DNA from: Lysobacteraceae bacterium
Lineage (GTDB): Bacteria > Pseudomonadota > Gammaproteobacteria > Xanthomonadales > BQJN01
NCBI GenBank assembly: GCA_021604725.1
Contig: BQJN01000002.1
Span: 19,241-83,240 of the forward strand
Direction: 5' to 3'
Length of the DNA: 64,000 nt
Under the pieces are notes generated by a model. It saw nothing but the letters and a program-made list of their open reading frames with translations, did not search any database and was not told where the DNA came from. Within the stretch, counting starts at the first letter, position 1. Each line of letters opens with the position of its first letter. A program made the position numbers and the translations under genes. This document shows positions 54,510-63,282 of the stretch, in pieces.

Positions 54510-55669
54510 TACTCGCTTGCGGTGCGCGTGCTCGATATTTGGCCCGCGCTGGCGGCAGCCAGGGCCTCTTTCAGGTCATCCTCGCAAGAGACCAATTGCT
54601 GCTCTGCCTCGGCGCGACGCTTCTTGGCATCGTCGGCGATTTGCAGGCTTTCCTGAATGGTTTCAATCAAGGTTTGATTGGCTTTCTTGACCGCTTCGAT
54701 ATCAAAAATACCGCGTTCGATCTGAGTGCGAACTTCTGCGTTGGCCTGTTTCAGGGTTTCCGCACCTGATTCAAGCAACTCGTTGGTTAGATCATTGGCG
54801 GCCTTGACTGTCTTGCCAGCCTGCGCGGAGCGATAAATAGTGACCGTTTGCGCCAGCTGCTGACGCCACAGCGGGATGGTGTTGGCGATGGTCGAATTGA
54901 TCTTGGTGACCAGGCCCTTGTCGTTGTCTTGCACCAGGCGAATGCTGGGCAGAGCCTGCATGATGACCTGCCGCGTTAACTTCAGGTCATGCACTCGGCG
55001 CTCCAGGTCGTCACGCGCACTGCGTAGATCCTTGAGCTCCTGCGACTTGAGCATGTCTTGTGCTGCCTCGACTTCCTTGGCAAATGCCGGAATAACCTCA
55101 TTGTCCAGCTCAAGCAATTTCTTTTCGCCAGCGTGGATGTAGTCTTCCAGGTTGTGAAAATAATCGAGGTTTGCGTCGTACAAGCGATCCAGCGAGGTGA
55201 TGTCGGTTAGCAACTGTGTCTTGTGCCGTTCCAGCTTGTCGGTGATGGCATCAATTTGGTTGCGCACTTCCTCGTACTTTTGCAGGAATTTGGCCACCGG
55301 TTTGGCGAACCCGAGCAAGCGAGCAAACCAGCTGGGTTTTTCGTTCGGGTTGAGCTTTTCAACATCGAAACCTCGCAGCGCCAACACCATTTCGCTGAGC
55401 GCGCTGCCCGCAGCCCCAGTGTCCTTGTTACGCACGCCTTCGAGCATGCGATCAGACAGCTCGGTCAATTCTTGCTGAGCTTTGGTTCCGAAGTAGATGA
55501 TTGACGTTGAGTCGTTCGGGTCAATCTCGGTCATCAACCGATCAATGCGCTCCTGGTCCTTGGCATCCAGCTCGTCCAATGGCACCAATGCGTTGGTGAC
55601 CCCCGGGACGATCTCGGTCTTGAGCAGGACTTCTTCAGTCGTTTCGGTTGTGGTCGTGGTCTTTGCCAT
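54509..55669 (-). CDS. TelA-like toxic anion resistance protein
   Basis: A 386-residue soluble coiled-coil-rich protein of the TelA family (PF05816, recalled): FGTKAQQELTELSDRMLEGVRNKDTG, SALSEMVLALRGFDV, and IPLWRQQLAQTVTIYRSAQAGK are family hallmarks, followed by helices to the end. TelA proteins are linked with tellurite and cell-envelope stress resistance, often next to XpaC as here. ATG at 55669. The XpaC gene is 80 bases upstream on the same strand. Confidence 0.9.
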   Translation of the reverse strand: MAKTTTTTETTEEVLLKTEIVPGVTNALVPLDELDAKDQERIDRLMTEIDPNDSTSIIYFGTKAQQELTELSDRMLEGVRNKDTGAAGSALSEMVLALRGFDVEKLNPNEKPSWFARLLGFAKPVAKFLQKYEEVRNQIDAITDKLERHKTQLLTDITSLDRLYDANLDYFHNLEDYIHAGEKKLLELDNEVIPAFAKEVEAAQDMLKSQELKDLRSARDDLERRVHDLKLTRQVIMQALPSIRLVQDNDKGLVTKINSTIANTIPLWRQQLAQTVTIYRSAQAGKTVKAANDLTNELLESGAETLKQANAEVRTQIERGIFDIEAVKKANQTLIETIQESLQIADDAKKRRAEAEQQLVSCEDDLKEALAAASAGQISSTRTASE

Positions 55670-55749
55670 TGGGCTTCTCTCCCCTTGCCAGTTCGTTTGC
55701 TTAAACTACACGCTCGGTCGCGCAGTGTCTTGTGTTTTGATCAGACGGC

Positions 55750-56577
55750 TTATTGCACGCCCTCTCGCTCCATTTGTGTGGTCAGTACTTCGATTTGCAC
55801 ATCAAGATCGGTGCGGTCGCGCTCGAGCAGCTTTTGTTTCTGTTCGACGAACACTGTTTCGATCGTACTCAATACGTTGCGAAAATTGGCGTCCAACTCT
55901 TGCGACTGACCATGTCGACTGGTCGCCGCGTAGCGCTCGATCACGCTTTCCGCACCTTCAAGATAGGTATTCATGAATTTGCGCGCCCGCCGAATATCTT
56001 TCGGATTGTCTTCCAGAATGTCGAGGATCTCGCGTCCACGGATGCAGATGGTGTCCAGCCGATCGGTCAATTCAGGGCAGTCAATCCTGGCGTTGGCTTT
56101 TTCAATGGCGATAATTCGCGACTCTGCGGCCGCCAATGTCTCGGCTGCCTGCTTGGCCACTTCCAGATCGGAGATGTTGATTTTAGTGCGTCTGGGGTCA
56201 AGACCGTAAGTAAACAGTACGCCGGCGGCGGTGCCCATGCCGAGCAAGACCGAATGGGCCAATGAATAGTCGGTCATGGTCAGCGCCGTAAATACGGTTG
56301 CCGCGCCAGCCAGCAGCGAGGCCAATGTTTTAAATGGTGTGGGTGACTCCGGGACGAATTTTCGGCCTCGAGTTTCAGCAACGTCTCGATGCGAGCGGCG
56401 AACCAGCATGCCGGCCAGGTAATAGCCGGCCAGGCCAACACCGGAATACAGTAGGCGCAAGTAGTCGCCTGAGGTCAACGCGCCCAATGCAACGGCCATC
56501 AGCGGCAGCGGCAGGATAAACAGGGCCAGTGCGGCAGGAGCCTTCAACTTCGTTTTGTCAGCGGGTTTTTTGTACAT
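55750..56577 (-). CDS. XpaC-like 5-bromo-4-chloroindolyl phosphate hydrolysis family protein
   Basis: A 275-residue protein with an N-terminal membrane domain (AALALFILPLPLMAVALGAL, LYSGVGLAGYYLAGMLV, LLAGAATVFTALTMTDYSLA) and a C-terminal soluble helical domain (NPKDIRRARKFMNTYLEGAE) typical of the XpaC/Halogen_Hydrol family (PF10112, recalled). XpaC and TelA form a conserved pair in many bacteria. ATG at 56577. Function in envelope stress is likely; true enzyme activity is doubtful. Confidence 0.88.
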   Translation of the reverse strand: MYKKPADKTKLKAPAALALFILPLPLMAVALGALTSGDYLRLLYSGVGLAGYYLAGMLVRRSHRDVAETRGRKFVPESPTPFKTLASLLAGAATVFTALTMTDYSLAHSVLLGMGTAAGVLFTYGLDPRRTKINISDLEVAKQAAETLAAAESRIIAIEKANARIDCPELTDRLDTICIRGREILDILEDNPKDIRRARKFMNTYLEGAESVIERYAATSRHGQSQELDANFRNVLSTIETVFVEQKQKLLERDRTDLDVQIEVLTTQMEREGVQ

Positions 56578-56586
56578 TCGGGTCGT

Positions 56587-56667
56587 TTACAGTGTCTGAC
56601 AGGAAACCAGGCCGACGGTGAAAATCAGCAGCATCAGGCCAATGGCTTTTTTCAGGAAACTGGGCAT
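56587..56667 (-). CDS. 26-residue lipoprotein-like peptide
   Basis: ATG at 56667 with GGAG upstream. The whole product is MPSFLKKAIGLMLLIFTVGL followed by VSCQTL: basic N-terminus, hydrophobic core and a lipobox-like VSC, so only QTL follows the would-be lipidated cysteine. It overlaps the 3' end of alkB (stop at 56652) by 16 bases and precedes xpaC by 9 bases. It may be an entericidin-like or regulatory peptide of the XpaC-TelA operon. Too short for standard callers; expression unproven. Confidence 0.5.
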   Translation of the reverse strand: MPSFLKKAIGLMLLIFTVGLVSCQTL

Positions 56668-57236
56668 ATCGGGGCTCCTTTTCGGTCGCAGATTATACTG
56701 CGGAATGTCAGGTTGATGCGTGGCGCTACCGCACGACGGGTTTTCGGCACGCAATGCTGCCACTGACGCTGGCTTTGCCCGCGCATGATGAGCAGGTCGC
56801 CGTGGCGTAAGTCCAGACCGATTGATTCGGCGTGGTGGTCAGTTCGGCGTAACCTGAAGCGTCGCGCGCCACCGAGACTGACACTGGCAATGGTCGGTTG
56901 CGGGCCGAGCTCTGGTTCGTTGTCGGCGTGCCAACCCATGGAGTCCTGGCCGTTGCGATACAGATTGCACAGCACGCTATTCATACCCGCACCACACAAG
57001 TCCATGACGGTGTCTCTGATTTCAACAATCGGTTTGACCCACGCGCTCGGTTTGCGTTCAACCCCTGAGTAGACGTAGCTGAGGCCCGAGTCGCCCAACC
57101 ATGCGCTTAAGCGAGGCTCGGTTACCTTGCGCCCAAAGATCGTGATCGTGTGTTGCTGCCAGTCGATCGCTTCGCTGATTCGCGCGGCGTCCAGTTGGCT
57201 GAAGGCACCGGGCATCACGGCAACGCCGGATACCAC
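56652..57236 (-). CDS. alkB: AlkB-like 2OG-Fe(II) dioxygenase
   Basis: A 194-residue DNA repair dioxygenase that oxidatively removes alkyl lesions from bases. Iron ligands HxD in MGWHADNEPELG and histidine in QWQHCVPKTRR are present, with the 2-oxoglutarate-binding arginines in PRINLTFR. VLCNLYRNGQDSMGWH is typical of ALKBH2/3-like bacterial proteins rather than classic E. coli AlkB. Start ATG 57236; an internal ATG at residue 8 is possible. 23 bases separate it from qmcA, same strand. Confidence 0.9.
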   Translation of the reverse strand: MVSGVAVMPGAFSQLDAARISEAIDWQQHTITIFGRKVTEPRLSAWLGDSGLSYVYSGVERKPSAWVKPIVEIRDTVMDLCGAGMNSVLCNLYRNGQDSMGWHADNEPELGPQPTIASVSLGGARRFRLRRTDHHAESIGLDLRHGDLLIMRGQSQRQWQHCVPKTRRAVAPRINLTFRSIICDRKGAPICPVS

Positions 57237-57259
57237 GGACTGCCATTTCGGTTGTAGCG

Positions 57260-58186
57260 TCAGTTTTTGGTTTGCCCTTGCTGCAGTATTTTTTGCAGGC
57301 CAGCGACCGCACCACCGATATTACTGAGCTCAGCAGGCAGGATCAGCGTGTTGGTCTCGTCGGCCAAGCGTCCGAACTCCTTCACATACTGTTCGGCGAT
57401 GCGCAGATTGACTGCATTCTCACCACCGGGCTGATTGATGGCGACGGCAATGCGCTCAAGCCCGCGTGCGGTCGCCTCGGCCAACAGCATGATCTCCTTG
57501 GCTTTACCTTCAGCTTCGTTGATCTGCTTCTGTTTCTCGGCTTCCGAGATGTTGATAATCTCGGCTCGTTCACCCAGTGAAACGTTGATCTTGGCTTCTT
57601 TCTCGCCTTCGGACTCAGCCACGACTGCGCGACGTTCGCGCTCGGCGCGCATCTGTTTCTCCAATGCGTCCTGCACCGAGGGTGGCGGCTTGATGTTTGA
57701 AATCTCGTAACGCAACACCTTGACGCCCCATGGTTTGGCGGCTTCATCCAGAGCGTCTACTACCTTGCCGTTGATGGTTTCACGCTCTTCGAAGGTTTGA
57801 TCCAATTGGATCTTGCCGATCACCGAACGCAAGGTGGTTTGTGCCAACTGGGTGGTCGCGTACTGGTAGTCTTCGATGCCATAAGCAGCGTTAGCCGGGT
57901 CAACCACTTGCAGATACAGAACGCCGTCTATCTCCACTGCGATGTTGTCAGAGGTAATACAGATCTGGCTGGCCACATCGATTGCGGTTTCTTTCAAATT
58001 CAGCTTGTACGCGACCTTGTCTATGAACGGCACCAGAATGTGGAAGCCAGCGCTTAACGTTTTTGAGTATTTACCGAGCCGTTCAACCACAAACGCCGCT
58101 CGTTGCGGCACAATTCGCGCCGTCTTGAGAATGGCGATGACGACAACAATCGCCAGGCCATACCCTAATAATTCTCCGAATCCCAT
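57260..58186 (-). CDS. qmcA: SPFH/stomatin-family membrane protein QmcA
   Basis: A 308-residue inner-membrane scaffold of the stomatin/paraslipin type. Single N-terminal helix (LGYGLAIVVVIAILKTARIV), then FVVERLGKYSKTLSAGFHILVPF (SPFH domain) and a coiled-coil with repeated EAE motifs (EREVKAEKQ-like AEGKAKEIMLLAEATARGLE). These proteins assemble large ring-like microdomains and pair with NfeD proteins. ATG at 58186, 13 bases after the nfeD stop. Confidence 0.93.
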   Translation of the reverse strand: MGFGELLGYGLAIVVVIAILKTARIVPQRAAFVVERLGKYSKTLSAGFHILVPFIDKVAYKLNLKETAIDVASQICITSDNIAVEIDGVLYLQVVDPANAAYGIEDYQYATTQLAQTTLRSVIGKIQLDQTFEERETINGKVVDALDEAAKPWGVKVLRYEISNIKPPPSVQDALEKQMRAERERRAVVAESEGEKEAKINVSLGERAEIINISEAEKQKQINEAEGKAKEIMLLAEATARGLERIAVAINQPGGENAVNLRIAEQYVKEFGRLADETNTLILPAELSNIGGAVAGLQKILQQGQTKN

Positions 58187-58199
58187 AACTTAATGCTCC

Positions 58200-58622
58200 C
58201 TATTCAACAACCAGTTGCGTGCTGTCACGACTAACAATGCGAGCCGATTGGCCGGCCTTGAGTTTTTTTGATGCCTTGGCGTGCCATTTAACACCGTTGA
58301 GCTCCACCTTGCCACGGCCATTGACAAAGTCGTCGACAATGACGACCTCCTGACCGATCAAGCGTTCATCTTGAGCAACATTTTCGTCCTGACTGGTTCC
58401 GGTGAACCAGCGCTGAAATGTCCGCCGCAAGGTAACCAGGGAAGCCACTGATAACACTGCGAAAATGGTCAACTGCACACCTGAGGAGGATATGAGGCCG
58501 ATCCAGGTTAGAAAAGCCACTACCAGGGCTGCAAAGCCAAAGAACACAACGACAAAGCCCGGCATTGCGAACTCTAAAACGATCAGTGCGATCGCAGCGA
58601 TTAACCAAACGGTATAGTCCAT
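58200..58622 (-). CDS. NfeD-like membrane protein
   Basis: A 140-residue short NfeD-family protein: two or three helices (VWLIAAIALIVLEFAMPGFV, FVVVFFGFAALVVAFLTWIG, GVQLTIFAVLSVASLVTLRR) followed by an OB-fold domain (IGQEVVIVDDFVNGRGKVEL to LKAGQSARIVS). NfeD partners QmcA in membrane-domain quality control. The ATG at 58622 has GGGAGTAGG upstream. First gene of the nfeD-qmcA-alkB run. Confidence 0.9.
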   Translation of the reverse strand: MDYTVWLIAAIALIVLEFAMPGFVVVFFGFAALVVAFLTWIGLISSSGVQLTIFAVLSVASLVTLRRTFQRWFTGTSQDENVAQDERLIGQEVVIVDDFVNGRGKVELNGVKWHAKASKKLKAGQSARIVSRDSTQLVVE

Positions 58623-58822
58623 GTTTCCTACTCCCGTGCGAGGGACTTCCATCGTAGCACTAGGGGGCGGTTTTCGCTTGTCCCGAATGGCCTATTGACC
58701 AGCTCATCCTGCTCAATTGTCCGTTTACCGTTTGTTTCGGTAAATCGCTTGCCTGCTAGTACCGGTACTGCGTATCTTCATACGAAGATGGTCGTATTGA
58801 GCTTATTGCGAGTGAGGGCGCG

Positions 58823-61800
58823 ATGAAACGAATATTTGCCTTAACACTGACCGTGGCGTTTGCGGCCGCTGTTTGGGATGTGCGTTATGGTCAGCAGGAC
58901 GATCCTTTGGATCGCTCGCTGAGACCAGATCAGCCGTATGAGCGCCAGCAGTTACATGAACAGAAGCGCCTGCCGCCTGGTGCCGACTATCTACCGCCTG
59001 ACCCGTACCGACAGGCCCGCAGTTCGTTGGCGCAGATGCCGCTTTACAGCACTGTTGCTGGTCGTCAGATTGACCGACAAGAGAAGTCGGCTGTCGGAAC
59101 CTGGGAATCGCTGGGTCCAGACAATGTAGGTGGCCGCACACGGCGGCTGTTGATGGACAGCAATGGCACCCTGTTTGCAGCTGGCGTGTCCGGCGGCGTT
59201 TGGCGCAAAGCAGCCAGCGAAACAAAATGGACGCCACTGGCTGATGAGCTGGCCAATCTCAATGTCGGGGCGCTGGTCATCGACCCCAACGATGACGACA
59301 TTCTGTATGCCGGTACGGGGGAGGTTTATCGGCACACCAACCGGCCATACTCCTCGATGTCAGGAGGAGGGCTGTTCAAATCGATCGACGCTGGCGACAC
59401 CTGGGTGCAGTTGCACGACACCGTGGGTGAAGACTTCATGTACATCTCAGATGTGGTGGTCTCGCCAAATAACAGTCAGCGTGTCTACCTGGCGAGCAAT
59501 ACGGGCATCTGGCGGTCCGACAATGGCGGTGCCAGCTTCGAATCTATACTGCGACCGGTAGACGGTGACGACCAGCCTTTGTTTGAAGGGTGCACCGACT
59601 TGTCCATCCACATGGGAGCCGAAACTGACGAAGTGTTGGCCAGCTGCGCTTCACGATCCACCGATGACAGGTATTTTCTGCCGGGCCTGTTGCCGGATGC
59701 CTGTGGCGGCTCACCGTGTGATGCCAGGGTGTATTTCAATGCAGATGCCGGCGGTGATGGCCAGTGGTCGGTGGCATTGACCGAATCTGGAATGGGGCGC
59801 ACATCCATGGCCCGTCATTATGACGACCCCAACATTGTGTATGCGGTGTCCTCATCCATCGTCCCTGGGCCGGACTTCAATGCCGATGGATTCGGCGACT
59901 ACGAAAACGGCTTGCACGCGGTATTTCGTTCAGATGACGGTGGGCGCAGTTGGGCAGCGACTGTTCGCAACTCTGATCCCGACAAACTTAACACCTTCCT
60001 GCTGGCCTACGCTGACATGGCCTTCTGCAGTCTAATATCCCCATACAGTGCAGGATGGTACAACCAGGCGATCGAGGTCGATCCGCATGATCCCGATGTA
60101 GTTTGGGTCGGCGGCATGCAATTGTACCGTTCTGATGATGGCGGTCAGAGCTTTGGCCTGGCCTCGTATTGGTACACCGATAGCTCGGTCTCCGGTAGCG
60201 CCGGCACCTACATGCACGCGGACATCCACACCCTTTACGCCCCACCTGGCAGTGGCGACCTTTGGATCGGCAATGACGGTGGGGTTTGGTATAGCGATGA
60301 CCCACACCGTCCAACGCACACCAATAACACGGATGTGTGTCAGCCCAAGGCTGGTGGACCGACATATGCTGAACTGAATGACGGCTACACCACGACGCAG
60401 TTCTATCACGGTGTCCCGTACGACGATGGCGAGATCTACGTCGGTGGATTGCAAGACAATGGCACGGTATGGACCGGCTCTGGTAGCAAAGATTGGTCGC
60501 ATATCCTGGGTGGCGATGGAGCCGTCTCGGCCGTTAGTCAGGATGGGCAGGATCTGTTTGTTGCATACCAAAATGCCGGTCTCGGCCACTATGGTGCGAA
60601 CGGCTTCCGCTGGATTACCTTTGGTCTACGGGGCAATGACGACTTCCTGTTTATCACCCCCTATATTCTGGACTCTTTTGACAATACACATCTGTATGTG
60701 GCCGGCACACATATGTGGCGTAGCCCGAACAAGGGTACGACCTGGGAGCAGGCCAGCGCGCAGTTGCTGCCGGGGAATGATTTCGCTTCGAAGGCGACCG
60801 CGATAACGCAAGCACCAACCATGCAAACCCGCTTGCTGATCGGCAATGGTCATGGCATCTATCGCCACAATCAGGCCACGTTCGGTTCGCCGGCCTACAT
60901 AATGACGGAAACGGATGCGCCTCGAGAAGGGTGGGTCTCTTCGCTGATTTTCGATCCGAACGATGCCGAAATCGCCTACGCCACGTATTCGACCTTTGGT
61001 GGTCAGCATGTCTTCAAATCGACTGATGGCGGCCTGACCTGGGCATCGATCGATGGCAGCGGCAAGAATGCCTTGCCTGACATCCCAGTTCACACTTTGG
61101 CAGTGCATCCAGATGACCCGAACCGACTCTATGTAGGCACCGATCTTGGCGTTTTCCTTACCTTTGACGGTGGCCAAAACTGGGCGTGGGAGTACTCGGG
61201 CTTTGGCACATCCATCGTCGAGAGCCTGCAAATCAATACCGCCAGTGGGCCGAGCGATGAGCGCTACCTGTTCGCATTTACCTATGGCCGCGGTGCCTGG
61301 CGTGCATCTCTGGACGCTGTCGATGCGACGCCGCCGTATTCGGCAGGTTCTGACATTAACGGCGCCTGGTGGGATCAGCCAGGGCAGGGCGTACAGATGC
61401 AACTGGTTGAAATAGATGGCGAAGACATTGTCCACTTCGGCTGGTACACCCATTACCTTGGCCAGTGGATGTGGGTCTTCGGACAAGCGCCGCTGGTTGG
61501 TGACCAGGTGCGGATCGAAGCCTATACCGCTGTCGGCAGTAATTTTCCGCCCAACCTGAATCCCGATGATGTCGTTGTCGAGCTGTGGGGCACCGTAGAT
61601 ATCAAATTCGTCAATGGCACCGAGGCAATCATGGCCTGGCAAGCAGCCGGCCCCGGCTTTGGCGCAGGTACCGTTCATCTGTCGAAGCAAATTGCCTACG
61701 ACGATATTTCGGTTCCCAATACGCCGGTTAGCATGTGCAAGTCTGGTGCCTGGGGCAACAAGGACTACGCTGTTGGTGACGGCATGTTCCTGCAAACCAT

Positions 61801-62104
61801 TCTGATCAATGGTCAGCCCGGTCTGGTCATTTCCTGGTATGCCTTCAAGGACGGCCTGCAGTACTGGATTGCCGGTGCAGGCGTGTTCGATGGCGACACC
61901 GTGATCGTGTACCCGGCACAGGTCCAGGGCGGGCAATTCCCGCCAGCGTACAGTGCCAGCGATGTCACCAATACCGCCTGGGGCGAAGTGAAGATCAAGT
62001 TCCTGGCCAATGGCAATGCGCGTGTGACCAGTACGCCGTATTTGGAGGGGTTTGAGGGGGCGTTTTTTACAATCAAACAACTAGCACCCCCAAAAGGCTG
62101 CTAG
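58823..62104 (+). CDS. giant exported BNR/VPS10-type beta-propeller protein
   Basis: A 1093-residue exported protein (signal peptide RIFALTLTVAFAAAVW). Residues ~90-840 hold many BNR-like repeats with SxDxGxTW-type motifs (FKSIDAGDTWVQLH, RSDNGGASFESI, FRSDDGGRSWAATVR, RSPNKGTTWEQA, KSTDGGLTWASI). The C-terminal ~250 residues carry two copies of a tryptophan-rich domain: INGAWWDQPGQGVQMQLVEI and SGAWGNKDYAVGDGMFLQTI with GWYTHYLGQWMW / SWYAFKDGLQYWIAG. These recur in surface proteins of Xanthomonadales-type bacteria. Possible role in glycan or protein binding outside the cell. ATG at 58823; no SD of note. Confidence 0.85.
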   Translation: MKRIFALTLTVAFAAAVWDVRYGQQDDPLDRSLRPDQPYERQQLHEQKRLPPGADYLPPDPYRQARSSLAQMPLYSTVAGRQIDRQEKSAVGTWESLGPDNVGGRTRRLLMDSNGTLFAAGVSGGVWRKAASETKWTPLADELANLNVGALVIDPNDDDILYAGTGEVYRHTNRPYSSMSGGGLFKSIDAGDTWVQLHDTVGEDFMYISDVVVSPNNSQRVYLASNTGIWRSDNGGASFESILRPVDGDDQPLFEGCTDLSIHMGAETDEVLASCASRSTDDRYFLPGLLPDACGGSPCDARVYFNADAGGDGQWSVALTESGMGRTSMARHYDDPNIVYAVSSSIVPGPDFNADGFGDYENGLHAVFRSDDGGRSWAATVRNSDPDKLNTFLLAYADMAFCSLISPYSAGWYNQAIEVDPHDPDVVWVGGMQLYRSDDGGQSFGLASYWYTDSSVSGSAGTYMHADIHTLYAPPGSGDLWIGNDGGVWYSDDPHRPTHTNNTDVCQPKAGGPTYAELNDGYTTTQFYHGVPYDDGEIYVGGLQDNGTVWTGSGSKDWSHILGGDGAVSAVSQDGQDLFVAYQNAGLGHYGANGFRWITFGLRGNDDFLFITPYILDSFDNTHLYVAGTHMWRSPNKGTTWEQASAQLLPGNDFASKATAITQAPTMQTRLLIGNGHGIYRHNQATFGSPAYIMTETDAPREGWVSSLIFDPNDAEIAYATYSTFGGQHVFKSTDGGLTWASIDGSGKNALPDIPVHTLAVHPDDPNRLYVGTDLGVFLTFDGGQNWAWEYSGFGTSIVESLQINTASGPSDERYLFAFTYGRGAWRASLDAVDATPPYSAGSDINGAWWDQPGQGVQMQLVEIDGEDIVHFGWYTHYLGQWMWVFGQAPLVGDQVRIEAYTAVGSNFPPNLNPDDVVVELWGTVDIKFVNGTEAIMAWQAAGPGFGAGTVHLSKQIAYDDISVPNTPVSMCKSGAWGNKDYAVGDGMFLQTILINGQPGLVISWYAFKDGLQYWIAGAGVFDGDTVIVYPAQVQGGQFPPAYSASDVTNTAWGEVKIKFLANGNARVTSTPYLEGFEGAFFTIKQLAPPKGC

Positions 62105-62372
62105 GTGCTAGATCGCCCGCTGGCGGCGCGAGTCGTTGTTAGGGTACGCCCGAGAAATGCTCATTTGCGATATGCAAACTCCGCTTTCTCGACCGCACCA
62201 AGCCTAGACTCGCACCACCAGCGAACGACCCTGGAGGTGGGTGTTGCGCGCCATGGGGCAAGCCAATGCAGATTGGCTATTTGACTGTCGTACTGATTTC
62301 AAACGTCCCCTGGCTAATCGAATCGACGAAAATCCGCGCAAACCCGGATTCGTAGATATGGGCAATAGCGTT

Positions 62373-63011
62373 CTAAGTTAATGAGATTGGTGTTGCGACT
62401 TGGCCCTTGCCAATAGATATTGCTAGCCAAACCTCATCGCACCTTCGTTTATAGCTTGCGGCTTTTTCCTCCTTCCCCATTAATTCTGCTGTGACCCTCT
62501 TCGCGTCCCAAGCATCTTCCCAGCCACTCTGGTCAGCGGTCCACCAGGCTTGAGTTTGATTAGGTGAGCGAAACACCATCAGTTCTCCAATTCGATGTTT
62601 CATCAACTTACTGAACCTTGTCGGAACAGTTACCGATGTAAGTCCATATTGGGGTGGGCAGTTCGCGGAGAAGACCTGGAGTAGATTTTCCGAAAGGTTT
62701 CGAACATCGCTCTTGGCGATGTCGAAGTTTGTGTGTTGGGAGAAACTTACGCTCGCCACCGGTATGTCTGACTGGTTATGTAATTCCGTTGCGCGGGTTG
62801 CAACAGAATTCCACAGTGAAATTTGCTCCGGCATTGGTCGGGTGCTGGACACACCGTCAGCGAAGAACCTTGTTACCTCGACGCCTATCATTCGATTGCC
62901 AAGCGTGAAACGGACATCAGGCCGCTCTCCCGGCATCAGATTAAAATCCCCTATCCCGATAGACGACAGTACGTTCCTCACAACCCCAAGCTCGAATTCT
63001 TTCTCGTCCAT
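62373..63011 (-). CDS. possible PD-(D/E)xK-like protein
   Basis: A 212-residue soluble protein. Near the N-terminus PGERPDVRFTLGNRMIGVEV followed by TRF gives a PD...ExT arrangement like that of PD-(D/E)xK nuclease or nuclease-like folds; the final lysine is replaced by threonine, so catalytic activity is uncertain. The rest is helical with several tryptophans (QTQAWWTADQSGWEDAW). It lies between the BNR gene and tRNA-Thr. Codon use and A/T content are unlike the flanking genes, hinting at acquisition near the tRNA. Family not certain. Confidence 0.55.
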   Translation of the reverse strand: MDEKEFELGVVRNVLSSIGIGDFNLMPGERPDVRFTLGNRMIGVEVTRFFADGVSSTRPMPEQISLWNSVATRATELHNQSDIPVASVSFSQHTNFDIAKSDVRNLSENLLQVFSANCPPQYGLTSVTVPTRFSKLMKHRIGELMVFRSPNQTQAWWTADQSGWEDAWDAKRVTAELMGKEEKAASYKRRCDEVWLAISIGKGQVATPISLT

Positions 63012-63082
63012 GGTGCTCCAGTTCGTTTAGCCATAGCAGGGAGAGCTCCGGCGCCTGCAATCCGGTTCTGCCGATTTCATAC

Positions 63083-63111
63083 TAGACGGAATGGTCCACC
63101 TGCATTACAAT
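63083..63111 (+). promoter_or_regulatory. sigma-70 promoter of tRNA-Thr
   Basis: TAGACG (63083-63088) and TACAAT (63106-63111) with a 17-base spacer, 26 bases upstream of the tRNA. A GC-rich discriminator GCCGCGCCC follows, as in stringently controlled tRNA promoters. Confidence 0.6.
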
Positions 63112-63137
63112 GCCGCGCCCACGTTCTGTGGCCCCGT

Positions 63138-63213
63138 GCCGGCATAGCTCAGTTGGTAGAGCAACTGATTTGTAATCAGTAGGTCCCGAGTTCGAATCTT
63201 GGTGCCGGCACCA
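63138..63213 (+). tRNA. tRNA-Thr(UGU)
   Basis: A 76-base cloverleaf with encoded CCA. Acceptor GCCGGCA/TGCCGGC, D-arm GCTCAGTTGGTAGAGC, anticodon stem ACTGA/TCAGT with loop TTTGTAA (anticodon TGT), and T-arm with GTTCGAATC are all seen. It matches the gammaproteobacterial threonine tRNA type. The 3' end of a tRNA is a common integration site, but no integrase is seen in the window. Confidence 0.95.
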
Positions 63214-63282
63214 ATTTTCCTCCCGAGTTCGATCAGGATCGTCTGGAACGACCCGAGCAGCTTTAGCTGGCCCTATAGGGCA

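Noticed and set aside
60626-62080. 484-codon minus-strand open frame
   Set aside because: Shadow of the BNR-type protein, which has a signal peptide and repeats; no domain on the minus strand.
63138-63213. Integrated prophage or island at the tRNA
   Set aside because: No integrase, phage gene or direct repeat of the tRNA end is seen within the window; only a hint remains and is listed as a low-interest finding.
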